Source of the DNA: an uncultured Lachnospiraceae bacterium
Lineage (GTDB): Bacteria > Bacillota > Clostridia > Lachnospirales > Lachnospiraceae
DNA: 64,000 nt
Reading direction: 5' to 3'
Assembly: GCA_910585345.1 (NCBI GenBank)
Contig: CAJUDS010000001.1
Coordinates: 1-64,000, forward strand
A model generated the notes under the pieces. That model was not told the origin of the DNA. It made no database searches and saw only the letters and a program-made list of their open reading frames with translations. The position numbers were made by a program, and so were the translations under genes. Shown piece by piece: positions 6,689 to 15,158 of the stretch. Each line of letters starts with the position of its first letter. The first letter of the stretch is position 1.

Positions 6689-7094
6689 GGAAGGAAATAA
6701 ATTCGACTTAATGAAGTATAGGCTGGAATCAGCAAAAAGCGATTTGAAATCGGCAAAAATACTGATAGAAGCTGAAGAATATAGAGCCGCAAACAACAGG
6801 GCTTACTATGCAATATTTCATGCAATATCAGCGATTCATGCTCTTGATGGAAAAGCATACAAACGGCATAAAGATGCACTGGGAAGTTTTAATAGGGAGT
6901 ATGTAAAAACAGAGGTTTTCCCCAGAGAGATAGGCAAAAAAATTTCACGGGCAGAAGAAACTCGGCATGCAAGCGACTATGATGATTTTTATATCGCTAC
7001 AAGGGAAAAATCGCAGGAGCAGATTGAAACAGCAGAAGAATTGATAAAAATGATTGAGGAATATTGTAAAAATAGTGTGAGTGAAGAGGAATAA
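6675..7094 (+). CDS. HEPN-domain protein (toxin-like RNase candidate)
   Basis: 139 residues, all-helical HEPN fold (COG1895-like): MKYRLESAKSDLKSAKILIE, the conserved block NRAYYAIFHAISAIHAL (about 41-57), then FNREYVKTEVFPREIG and ETRHASDYDDFYIAT. The RHASDYDD segment corresponds to the conserved Arg/Asp-Tyr end of this family. It partners the preceding MNT protein. HEPN proteins of this group can be RNases, but the canonical RX4-6H motif is not obvious here, so activity is uncertain. The 14-base overlap fixes the start at ATG 6675. Confidence 0.8.
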   Translation: MKQHEEGNKFDLMKYRLESAKSDLKSAKILIEAEEYRAANNRAYYAIFHAISAIHALDGKAYKRHKDALGSFNREYVKTEVFPREIGKKISRAEETRHASDYDDFYIATREKSQEQIETAEELIKMIEEYCKNSVSEEE

Positions 7095-7134
7095 CAAAAG
7101 AAAATAAGTCTTTCATTATGATATGGGGGAATAT

Positions 7135-7932
7135 ATGCGAAAATTGTTATTATTGGTTAGAATTTCTAAACCTGCATATAATAAAACGCTTTATCAAGAT
7201 TATAAAATTTATATGAATCGTCAAAAAAATTTCCGCGACCCGAAATATAATCATGGGCAACATGACAAATATGAAGGCGCAATATTAAGAGGTCCTTGTG
7301 ATGTAAAATATTTTGAGGATGGAAAAGAGAAGCAAGTGCATTTAAACAACGATGGAATTATGTATAAAGAAAATAATGCATATATATTCTGCATGTATAA
7401 GGTAGAATTTGACGAAAAATCATATGATAAAAAGAATAATACATTTTACCATAATATTTCATGGGATTATATAAAATCTTTATGGGATGATAAAGATGAT
7501 TTGGAAATGATGATTATTAAAAATACAAATGTCTTTTTTAGAAAGTTTTTGGATGCTTCAAACAGAGAAGGGAAAAAATGTGCAAGGGGTTTAGTTAAAT
7601 ATGATTTACAAGAGAAAATACATGATAAAGTATATTTTGAAAAAGCTCTAGAGGATGATTTTGAAGCAATTTATCATAAAGTAAACGATTATAAAGAACA
7701 AGAAGAGTATAGATTAACAGTAATAAATGAAAATAGTGGGGACTTTTTGGAGCTATCATTAGATAATGATAATTCCTTGATGTTTGATATTCTTCCAATA
7801 AAAGAATATGGAAAAAATATTATTATAGAGATTAGTGATTTAGAGTTTGATCCACAGACAAATATGCCAATTAGATTTTCGGCGGCATTACAATATGTTG
7901 AGCCCATAAAGATTATAGAATCGCAATATTAA
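7135..7932 (+). CDS. Unknown protein within the defence locus
   Basis: 265 residues from ATG 7135, preceded by GGGGGAA; an in-frame ATG at 7123 lacks an RBS. Very rich in Lys, Asp and Asn and in A+T, unlike its neighbours. The segment YMNRQKNFRDPKY followed by HDKYEG recalls a loosely conserved pattern in hypothetical proteins of defence loci, in which a short beta-rich N-terminal region has FRD and D-x-YEG, but I cannot name the family. No membrane segment or signal peptide. It lies between the HEPN gene and the methylase in the same orientation and may be accessory or a later insertion. Confidence 0.6.
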   Translation: MRKLLLLVRISKPAYNKTLYQDYKIYMNRQKNFRDPKYNHGQHDKYEGAILRGPCDVKYFEDGKEKQVHLNNDGIMYKENNAYIFCMYKVEFDEKSYDKKNNTFYHNISWDYIKSLWDDKDDLEMMIIKNTNVFFRKFLDASNREGKKCARGLVKYDLQEKIHDKVYFEKALEDDFEAIYHKVNDYKEQEEYRLTVINENSGDFLELSLDNDNSLMFDILPIKEYGKNIIIEISDLEFDPQTNMPIRFSAALQYVEPIKIIESQY

Positions 7933-7965
7933 GCAATCTGTAAAATATTATGCATAAGGGGAAAT

Positions 7966-9007
7966 ATGATTATGAAATTTGATTTTGTAATAGGAAATCC
8001 ACCATACCAAGATGAAACGCTGGGAGATAATAAGGGATATGCGCCGCCAGTTTATCATAAATTTTTGGAGAGCGCCTATGAAATAGGCGAAGTTGTGGAA
8101 ATGATTCATCCTGCAAGGTTTCTTTTTAATGCTGGAAGTACGCCTAAACAGTGGAATGAACAGATGCTTCAAGATCCACATTTGAAAGTATTGTATTTTG
8201 AGCAAGATAGCAGCAAAGTATTTAGCAATACTGATATTAAGGGGGGGGGTAGTTATTACACATCATGACAAGAAAAAAGAATATGGGGCGATAGGGGTAT
8301 TTACTACATATAAAGAGTTGAATTCAATATTTGGTAAGGTTGAAAATCACATAGATTTTTCCAGCTTTGGTAATATTGTTGTGACTGCTTATGCGTATCG
8401 TATGACGGATAAAATGCATACTGACCATCCTGAAGTTATTGAACTGTTGAGTAATGGACATGCATACGATTTGAAATCAAATATATTTGAAAAATTACCT
8501 CAAATCTTTTTGGATGAAAAACCATCAGATGGAGAAGAGTATATACAAATATTAGGCCGTGAAAAGTTTACAAGAGTATATAAATATGTAAGAAGGGATT
8601 ATATCAACATGGTTTGTAATTTGGATAAGTATAAAATATTCCTTCCATCAGTTTCAGGTATTGGTACATTGGGTGAAACTTTAGCTACTCCAATATTGTG
8701 TGGTCCTATGGTTGGTACAACTGAAACATTTATGGGGATAGGTTCGTTTGAAACAGAAAACGAAGCAAAGGCAGCGATGAAATACATTAAAACAAAATTT
8801 GTGCGTGTTTTGCTTGGAATTTTGAAAACTACACAGCATATATCTACAAAAACATGGGAATATGTTCCGCTGCAGGACTTTACTATGTCATCCGATATCA
8901 ATTGGTCTGTGTCTATACCAGATATAGATAAACAGCTTTATAGTAAATACGAATTATCCGAAGAAGAAATCAATTTCATCGAATCAAAAGTAAAGGAGAT
9001 GGAATAA
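7966..9007 (+). pseudogene. Eco57I-type adenine methylase, frameshifted at a run of nine G (phase-variable)
   Basis: The reading frame from ATG 7966 encodes FDFVIGNPPYQDE, so methylase catalytic motif IV (NPPY) lies at residues 10-13, and continues to a stop at 8266-8268, about 100 codons in. The rest of the protein (GVVITHHDKKKEYGAIGVF to the C terminus, stop 9005-9007) is in another frame. The frames meet at G9 (8241-8249); eight G would join them as DIKGGVVITHHDKK, matching the DIKGGV block of this family, giving about 346 residues. The protein has no room for SAM-binding motif I, which instead appears at the C terminus of the downstream helicase. The stop overlaps the helicase ATG by one base. 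Current state: OFF, by phase variation or sequencing error. Confidence 0.8.
8241..8249. repeat. Homopolymer G9 contingency tract
   Basis: Nine consecutive G inside the methylase coding sequence. Removing one G (or adding two) restores the full frame. Slippage at G runs of this length is the known switch mechanism of many phase-variable methylase genes. Confidence 0.85.
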
Positions 9008-12000
9008 TGGCAAAAATAAGCATCAATACTACTCAAAAAGTTATTCCTATGATTTATGCTTATTCCACACCTGAAATTGCAAGACATGACGGCTGGGTAA
9101 AAATTGGATATACGGAGAAACAGACTACAGAACAAAGGCAGAAACAGCAATCCCATACAATAGACGTGGAATTAAAGGAAGAATGGAAAGGAAACGCTAT
9201 CTTTGAAGATGGCTCTGGCGAGATTTTCCATGATTCTGATTTTCATGCATATCTTAGCAAATTGGGAGTTGAACGGAAAAAAGATACAGAATGGTTTCAT
9301 ATTGACGGGCCAGCTTCAAAGCAGGAGTTTAATAAGTTCCGTGAGAGCAGAGGGATACTGAAAGATATTGACGAGGCTATTCCTTATACTCTGCGAAACG
9401 AACAGAAAAAGGCTGTTGAGCAGACTGTCAACTATGCCAATAACCATGAAAAAGGCGAATTTTTATGGAACGCAAAACCACGCTTTGGCAAGACAATATC
9501 TGTTTATGATTTTTGTAAAAAGGTCAATGCACACGATATTTTGATAGTGACGAACAGGCCAGCTATTGCTAACTCTTGGTATTCTGATTACGAAAAGTTT
9601 ATAGGGAATGAATCAGGATATTTGTTTGTAAGTTCCACGGATTCGCTTAAAGGGAAAAAGTATGTCATATCAAGGGAAGAATACAGAAGGATAGCGGCAG
9701 TATCTGGGAATGAAGTGCCTGGATGTATAGAATTTGTCAGTTTGCAGGATTTAAAAGGCTCTATCTATTTTGGCGGTCAGTATGACAAACTGGAAGAAAT
9801 CAGCGATGACCCTAAAAGGGGGAAAGTATGGGATGTTTTGGTCATTGATGAAGCCCATGAGGGCGTAGATACATACAAAACAGATGTAGCGTTTGACCAT
9901 ATCAAGCGTGAATTTACTTTGCATTTATCTGGAACGCCGTTTAAAGCGCTGGCAAATGATAAATTCTCAGAAACAGCAATTTTTAACTGGACATATGCTG
10001 ATGAACAGAAAGCAAAAAGGGAGTGGAACGGAGAAGATGAAAACCCATATAAGAATCTTCCCCAACTAAATCTGTTCACTTATCAGATGTCAGAAATCAT
10101 CAAGGAAGAATTAGAACAGGGAATAGAAATTCAGGGGGAAACAGAAGAATATGCCTTTGATTTGAATGTTTTCTTTGAAACCAAGAACGGCAGATTTGTT
10201 CATGAAGGCTCTGTTGACAGATTTTTGGACGCACTTACAAAGCAGGAAAAATTCCCATTCTCTACACAGGAGTTGAGAGCTAAATTGAAGCATACATTTT
10301 GGCTGTTGAATCGTGTAGACAGCGCAAAAGCTCTTGCTAAAAAATTAGAAATACATCCAGTATTTAAAGATTATAAAATCATCCTTGCCGCTGGTGATGG
10401 CAGACTTGATGAAAGCGAAGAAAATCAGAAATCTTTTGATAGAGTGACACAGGCTATCCGTGATAATGAAAAGACAATCACATTATCAGTAGGACAGCTT
10501 ACTACTGGCATCACAATTCCAGAGTGGACGGCTGTTTTGATGTTAAGCAATATAAAAAGCCCATCTCTGTATATGCAGGCCGCTTTTCGTGCGCAGAATC
10601 CGTGCCTGTTTCAAGAAAACGGTCAGTATTTCAGAAAAGAAAATGCTTATGTATTTGACTTTGACCCCGCTAGAACACTTATTATCTTTGAGGAATTTGC
10701 GAATGATTTATCGCTTGACACATCAGATGGCAGAGGAGATATGGACAAGCGCAAAAACAATGTACGTACTTTACTGAACTTTTTCCCTGTCATTGGTGAA
10801 GATGAAGATGGTGAAATGATAGAACTTGACGCTGAAAAAGTCCTTTCTATCCCGCGAAAAATACGTTCACAGGAAGTTGTGCGCCGAGGATTTATGAGCG
10901 ACTTCTTATTCCAGAACGTTTCTAATGTATTCCACGCACCTATGGAAGTGATAGAGATTATTCAGCAATTTACAGCGGTACAGGAGCCAAAAAACAATGT
11001 AAATATTACTCCACAGACAGAAGATGAATTGTCTTTAGACGAAAATGGCGAGGTTTCGTTGACAGATGATTATGTTATTGGTAAATCATCAGAAGTTTTT
11101 GGAGACAAAATATTTAGTGATGTTCCTGAAAAATTAAAGAGCGTAATTGAAGATATACAAGTAGCAAAAGATGATAATGAAACTGAGCCATTAGATTATC
11201 TAAAAAGTATTTTTCATAGCGAAGCTGTCGGAGCAGTAATGGAAACAGCACAGTATGGTTATGGAGCAGATTTACGTTCATCTGATAAGAAACGTCTCGA
11301 AAAGAAGCTGAAAGCTGATTCAGACCATATCATCAACAAGGCATATGGGGATTTATCTATCACCAATAAGAAATTAGAAAAAGAACATGATGAGATTTTG
11401 TCTTTATGCAACACTGATGAAGAAGTCGAAGCAGCCAATCAGGAATTTGAGGAAAAAAGAAAAGCCGCAGTTGAGACATTCAAACAAACTTTGTCTGATT
11501 CTGTTGATGATTTTGTTAAGTCGGCTGGTGAAGATGTTGTCAGGACAGTGGAAACACAGAAGAAAGAGCATCAGAAAAAAAGTATAGAGGATTCTGTAAA
11601 AGACCATCTTAGAGGATTTTCCAGAACAATACCTTCTTTCCTTATGGCATATGGAAATGAAAATGTTACGCTTGCTACGTTTGACAAGATTATTCCTGAT
11701 GATGTTTTTATGGAAGTAACAAGTATAAGTTTGGAGCAGTTCAGGTTTTTGCGTGATGGCGGACCATATATCAATGAAAAGACAGGACAGCAGGAAATGT
11801 TTGAGGGGAAATTATTTGACCCTGTTGTATTTGATGATTCTGTAGAAGAATTTTTACGCCTGCGTGTAAAGCTGGCAAATTACTTTGAAGAAATTCATCT
11901 TGAGGATATTTTTGACTATATCCCGCCACAAAAAACGAATCAGATTTTTACTCCCAAATGGGTAGTTAAAAAAATGGTTGATATGCTGGAACAGGAGAAC

Positions 12001-12342
12001 CCAGGGTGCTTTGATATGCCAGATAAGACTTTCATTGATTTATACATGAAGTCTGGATTATATATCGCTGAAATCGTAAAGAGGTTATATCAGAGCGACA
12101 AGATGAAAAGAGGATATCCAGATGGGACTGAAAGACTCAGACATATTTTCAGAGAGCAGGTTTATGGTCTTGCTCCGACAGAAATCATCTATAAGATTGC
12201 AACAAATTTCATTTTAGGATTTGACGATAGCGTAACAATTACAGAGCATAATTTCAGACAGGCGGATGCCTTGGAATATGCAAAGCAAGGAACACTGGAA
12301 CAGTTTTTAGATGAATTATATGGGGGAGAGAACAATGGGTAG
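9007..12342 (+). CDS. GIY-YIG-like/helicase protein with a methylase motif I region
   Basis: 1111 residues. N terminus: MIYAYSTPEIARHDGWVKIGYT (residues 15-36, split here as MIYAYSTPEI and GWVKIGYT) resembles a GIY-YIG/T5orf172 nuclease. Helicase core: Walker A NAKPRFGKT (155-163), DEAH (281-284), SGTPF (308-312), and a second RecA-like domain to about 600. A long helical region (about 680-880) follows. The last 150 residues have NQIFTPKWVVKKM (about 978) and TFIDLYMKSGLYI (about 1008), the positions of methylase motifs X and I, ending VYGLAPTEIIYKIA. So the SAM-binding half of a methylase is fused to the helicase while NPPY is on the preceding gene. Compare Type ISP enzymes (nuclease-helicase-methylase in one chain). 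Start has AAGGAG and overlaps the methylase stop by one base. Confidence 0.8.
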   Translation: MAKISINTTQKVIPMIYAYSTPEIARHDGWVKIGYTEKQTTEQRQKQQSHTIDVELKEEWKGNAIFEDGSGEIFHDSDFHAYLSKLGVERKKDTEWFHIDGPASKQEFNKFRESRGILKDIDEAIPYTLRNEQKKAVEQTVNYANNHEKGEFLWNAKPRFGKTISVYDFCKKVNAHDILIVTNRPAIANSWYSDYEKFIGNESGYLFVSSTDSLKGKKYVISREEYRRIAAVSGNEVPGCIEFVSLQDLKGSIYFGGQYDKLEEISDDPKRGKVWDVLVIDEAHEGVDTYKTDVAFDHIKREFTLHLSGTPFKALANDKFSETAIFNWTYADEQKAKREWNGEDENPYKNLPQLNLFTYQMSEIIKEELEQGIEIQGETEEYAFDLNVFFETKNGRFVHEGSVDRFLDALTKQEKFPFSTQELRAKLKHTFWLLNRVDSAKALAKKLEIHPVFKDYKIILAAGDGRLDESEENQKSFDRVTQAIRDNEKTITLSVGQLTTGITIPEWTAVLMLSNIKSPSLYMQAAFRAQNPCLFQENGQYFRKENAYVFDFDPARTLIIFEEFANDLSLDTSDGRGDMDKRKNNVRTLLNFFPVIGEDEDGEMIELDAEKVLSIPRKIRSQEVVRRGFMSDFLFQNVSNVFHAPMEVIEIIQQFTAVQEPKNNVNITPQTEDELSLDENGEVSLTDDYVIGKSSEVFGDKIFSDVPEKLKSVIEDIQVAKDDNETEPLDYLKSIFHSEAVGAVMETAQYGYGADLRSSDKKRLEKKLKADSDHIINKAYGDLSITNKKLEKEHDEILSLCNTDEEVEAANQEFEEKRKAAVETFKQTLSDSVDDFVKSAGEDVVRTVETQKKEHQKKSIEDSVKDHLRGFSRTIPSFLMAYGNENVTLATFDKIIPDDVFMEVTSISLEQFRFLRDGGPYINEKTGQQEMFEGKLFDPVVFDDSVEEFLRLRVKLANYFEEIHLEDIFDYIPPQKTNQIFTPKWVVKKMVDMLEQENPGCFDMPDKTFIDLYMKSGLYIAEIVKRLYQSDKMKRGYPDGTERLRHIFREQVYGLAPTEIIYKIATNFILGFDDSVTITEHNFRQADALEYAKQGTLEQFLDELYGGENNG

Positions 12343-12517
12343 ACCTAGAAAAGACAATGTGCCCGTATCTTTCCGGTTGGAACGCACAGTGTTTGACAAG
12401 CTGAATCAGTTCTGTGAGGATTCTGGACAAGCTAAAACAGTTGCGATTGAAAGAGCTTTGGGTATGTATATTGATGATTATTATGAAAAACAGGAAATTA
12501 TCAAAAAGAACGAATAG
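12335..12517 (+). CDS. Ribbon-helix-helix protein closing the defence locus
   Basis: 60 residues starting at MGRPRKDNVPVSFRLERTVF, with a GGGGGAGAG RBS just upstream; it overlaps the helicase end by eight bases. The beta strand VPVSFRLERTV and helices DKLNQFCEDSG and KTVAIERALGMYIDDYY fit an RHH fold. It is probably a transcriptional regulator of the locus or an antitoxin-like DNA-binding protein. A further ATG at 12311 would extend it into the helicase frame region without an RBS. Confidence 0.75.
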   Translation: MGRPRKDNVPVSFRLERTVFDKLNQFCEDSGQAKTVAIERALGMYIDDYYEKQEIIKKNE

Positions 12518-12545
12518 AGAGAGGAAAGTGGTGGAGGTATGTTAT

Positions 12546-12632
12546 ATGTTTAAAACGAGCGAACAACTATTAAAAATTGTTGTAGAAAAATACAAGAAAA
12601 CAAATTCAAAACAATTAACAGGACGATATTAG
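12546..12632 (+). CDS. Possible 28-residue peptide
   Basis: ATG 12546 has GGAGG eight bases upstream and opens a 28-codon frame, with FKTSEQLLKIVVEKYKK forming a likely amphipathic helix. It follows the RHH gene by 28 bases in the same orientation. Only the RBS and helical composition support it; it may be a remnant. Confidence 0.3.
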   Translation: MFKTSEQLLKIVVEKYKKTNSKQLTGRY

Positions 12633-12837
12633 GTAGTTAAGGGATTTTAAAATGAGTTCACAGAAGTTGATTGTACCTTTTGATTTTCCCTCGTAGGGGT
12701 TCAAATTGAGGGTTCACCGTGGTTCAAATCCTCGCGGGAAAACTCGCTGAAAAACTGAAATCAGGCATAAAAAAAGAGGGCTTCTGGCGGAGCGATACCG
12801 TTGAAAGCCCCTGTTTATTGGGGATTCCCCTTGTATC
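12633..12837. other. Right edge of the accessory region, no gene
   Basis: Noncoding. It contains ttc-rich words, GGGGTTCAAAT and GTGGTTCAAATCC near 12695-12733, reminiscent of tRNA T-arms but without a tRNA around them, and a nested hairpin GGGCTT/AAGCCC (about 12779-12810) followed by CCCC/GGGG. The base composition changes here from AT-rich to the GC-richer backbone, so this is the probable end of the accessory insertion. Confidence 0.45.
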
Positions 12838-12873
12838 AAAGACAGATGGAATGCGTTCCATCTGTCTTTTTTT
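12838..12873 (+). terminator. Strong terminator, probably the original hemZ end
   Basis: AAAGACAGATGGAA (12838-12851) is perfectly complementary to TTCCATCTGTCTTT (12856-12869) over a TGCG loop, followed by T. It lies in the convergent gap before coaBC. Before the accessory DNA arrived it may have served hemZ. Confidence 0.85.
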
Positions 12874-12920
12874 ATTCATTTGTTAGAAAAGCTGCCGCCT
12901 TGCAGGGATGTCTTGACGGC

Positions 12921-14141
12921 TTAGAGAGTGGAAGAGCGAGCCGTTTTGTTTCGGCGTTCACATACTATCCGGTCGAGCAGTTTTTCCGCAACCTCGTCTT
13001 TGCTCATAACGGGAAACTCAACGATGCTATCTGCTGTTAGGATTGTGACGATATTCGTGTCTGTGCCAAAACCTGCTCCCTGCGTTTTTAGATTGTTGGC
13101 AACGATCATATCCAGATTTTTCTTTTTCAGTTTTGCGCGGGAATTTTCAACCATATGCTCCGTTTCCATAGAAAAGCCGCATAAAAACTGGCCGCTTTGC
13201 TTATGCGCACCCAGATAGCCCAGGATATCGTCTGTCCGTTCGAGCGGCATAGAAAGACTGGCATCGGACTTTTTTATTTTTTCCGAGGCTATGGAGGCGG
13301 GACGGTAGTCGGCGACGGCGGCTGCTTTAATAATAATATCCTGGGAAGCGCTGATTCCTGTTACCGCCTCAAACATGTCCTTTGCGGAACGGACGGGAAG
13401 GACAGTCAGATAGGGCGGGGGAGTCAGACTGACAGGGCCTGACACGAGCGTTACATCTGCGCCCCGGAGCATACATGCCCTGGCGATGGCATATCCCATT
13501 TTGCCGGTGGAATGGTTGCTGATAAAGCGAACCGGGTCAATGGATTCCACGGTAGGACCGGCAGTGACAAGAACTCTGCACTGCTTCATATCTTTTTCAT
13601 GGGATATGGCGTGTTCTATGGCAGAATAAAGCGTTTCCGGTTCCGGCATTTTCCCTTCTCCGGTGTCTCCGCAGGCCAGATATCCGGCGGCGGGGGTGAG
13701 GACTTCCATACCATAGCGCCGGCATTTTTCCAGATTGTCCTGCACGATCCGGTTATGATACATGCGTGTATTCATGGCAGGAGCCACGATTTTATGACAG
13801 CCGCAGGCCAGAAACGTGGTGGTGAGCATATCGTCGGCAATGCCGTTTGCAATTTTGCCAATGACATTGGCAGAGGCCGGAGCCAGCAGGAATACATCCG
13901 CCCATTTGGCAAGAGATACGTGCTCCACATTGTATTCAAAATTGCGGTCAAACGTATCGGTCAGGCATTTACTGCCTGTCAGGGTTTCAAACGTAATCGG
14001 ATGGATGAACTGTGTGGCGTTTTGCGTCATGATTACTGTGATTTCGGCGCCCTGTTTTTTCAGCATACTAGCGAGAGAAGCAATTTTATAAGCGGCGATG
14101 CTCCCCGAAACGCCGAGAATGATTTTTTTATTTTTCAGCAT
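12921..14141 (-). CDS. coaBC: Bifunctional phosphopantothenoylcysteine decarboxylase / synthetase
   Basis: 406 residues. CoaC half (about 1-180): KIILGVSGSIAAYKIASLAS flavin-binding start, the HVSLAKWADVFLLAPASAN block and PAMNTRMYHNR substrate loop. CoaB half (about 190-400): VLVTAGPTVESIDPVRFISN, STGKMGYAIA and a KKKNLDMIVANN block. It joins cysteine to phosphopantothenate and decarboxylates the product to phosphopantetheine in coenzyme A synthesis. The ECF transporter gene lies 102 bases upstream in the same orientation, suggesting import and use of pantothenate by one operon. Confidence 0.95.
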   Translation of the reverse strand: MLKNKKIILGVSGSIAAYKIASLASMLKKQGAEITVIMTQNATQFIHPITFETLTGSKCLTDTFDRNFEYNVEHVSLAKWADVFLLAPASANVIGKIANGIADDMLTTTFLACGCHKIVAPAMNTRMYHNRIVQDNLEKCRRYGMEVLTPAAGYLACGDTGEGKMPEPETLYSAIEHAISHEKDMKQCRVLVTAGPTVESIDPVRFISNHSTGKMGYAIARACMLRGADVTLVSGPVSLTPPPYLTVLPVRSAKDMFEAVTGISASQDIIIKAAAVADYRPASIASEKIKKSDASLSMPLERTDDILGYLGAHKQSGQFLCGFSMETEHMVENSRAKLKKKNLDMIVANNLKTQGAGFGTDTNIVTILTADSIVEFPVMSKDEVAEKLLDRIVCERRNKTARSSTL

Positions 14142-14243
14142 AAATGAACTCCTGTTAGATTTGACGACGGAAGGTCCGCGCCGGACTGGACTGTCCGGTG
14201 TAAACCTGATTTTCTGCCGCAGGGCAGATTCCCTCCGGCGGCG

Positions 14244-14891
14244 TTATGAATAGCGGAACAGTCCCGCGGATACAAGCGCCTTGGTAATGAGAGCGGCCAG
14301 TATTGTGGCGCAGACAGCCTCGGGAATGCCGGAAGCTGTAACGGTTCCCATAATGAGGCCGAATACGGCTGTGACTGCCACTTCTTTTGCCTGTGCATAC
14401 TGCTGTGCAAACAGCAGATAAATGCTGCCCATAACCGCAAGGGTGTTTGTCATGGAACCGATGAAACCGCAGATACCGTAGCCAAGCAGCCTTGGACATT
14501 TTATTTTTTTAAGCAATATCCAGAGCCAGCCGGATACTACGCCGATCAATATACGGCATCCGATGGAGATCCACAGCGCCTTGAGGCTGCCGGAAAGTCC
14601 GGTCGTTAGAAACGGGGAAAATGCAAAAGAGAGCAGGGTGGGCGCGTAAGTGTTGCTCAGCATAGAGCAAATGCCGAATGTGGCGCCCAGTATGGCGCCT
14701 GCCAGCGGGCCGAGCAAAATCGCGCCGATAATAACCGGTACATGTACGGTAGTCGCTTTGATAACGGGCAATTGTATCATTCCCAAAGGCGTGTTTGCCA
14801 AAAGAATGACAATTGCGATCATAAGCGCCACACGGACCATCCAGCCGGTGCTCTTTGCGGCGGGGGCCGTTCTTTTTTTTGTGTTGTTCAT
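14244..14891 (-). CDS. ECF transporter S component, probably for pantothenate
   Basis: 215 residues from ATG 14891 with AGGAGG nine bases upstream; the longer open frame to 15014 has no RBS. After a basic N terminus it has about six membrane helices (for example VALMIAIVILLANTPLG, TVHVPVIIGAILLGPLAGAI and a C-terminal AVCATILAALITKALV), with glycine- and proline-rich loops typical of ECF S components. No ATPase or T component is nearby, so it must use a shared energy-coupling module. Substrate is inferred from the downstream coaBC gene; a PanT-like role is likely. Confidence 0.75.
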   Translation of the reverse strand: MNNTKKRTAPAAKSTGWMVRVALMIAIVILLANTPLGMIQLPVIKATTVHVPVIIGAILLGPLAGAILGATFGICSMLSNTYAPTLLSFAFSPFLTTGLSGSLKALWISIGCRILIGVVSGWLWILLKKIKCPRLLGYGICGFIGSMTNTLAVMGSIYLLFAQQYAQAKEVAVTAVFGLIMGTVTASGIPEAVCATILAALITKALVSAGLFRYS

Positions 14892-15073
14892 ATTCTGTTT
14901 TCCTCCTGTTATCGTTCTTCCTGATTTACGACAAAACGCCGGAAAGGGAGCCTGTAAGAGAAGCCTGCCGGGCCGTTCCGTGTATGAAGATACAATACAC
15001 GAATATCCTATCATGGATTTTGCAAAGGGACAACAGGTTTTGTATGTTTGCCGGGGATTGGGGGCGGTTGTGC

Positions 15074-15102
15074 TTGAAAAACAGAGGGAAACGGTGTAGA
15101 AT
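15074..15102 (+). promoter_or_regulatory. Promoter of the hisS-aspS operon
   Basis: TTGAAA (15074-15079), 17-base spacer, TAGAAT (15097-15102), 56 bases before the hisS ATG. The 267-base divergent gap from 14892 holds no T-box-like specifier structure that I can see; only a small GACAG/CTGTC hairpin follows the promoter. Confidence 0.65.
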
Positions 15103-15158
15103 CTGATAGGAACAGACAGGAAATTATCTGTCAGAGATCAGAAAAAGGAGAATTCCAG

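Noticed and set aside
12685..12760. tRNA gene suggested by GGTTCAAATCC
   Set aside because: No acceptor stem, D-arm or anticodon arm around it.
13512..14147. 211-codon plus-strand frame opposite coaBC
   Set aside because: Antisense shadow of the clearly recognisable coaBC.
14892..15158. T-box riboswitch before hisS
   Set aside because: No specifier loop or T-box sequence recognised.
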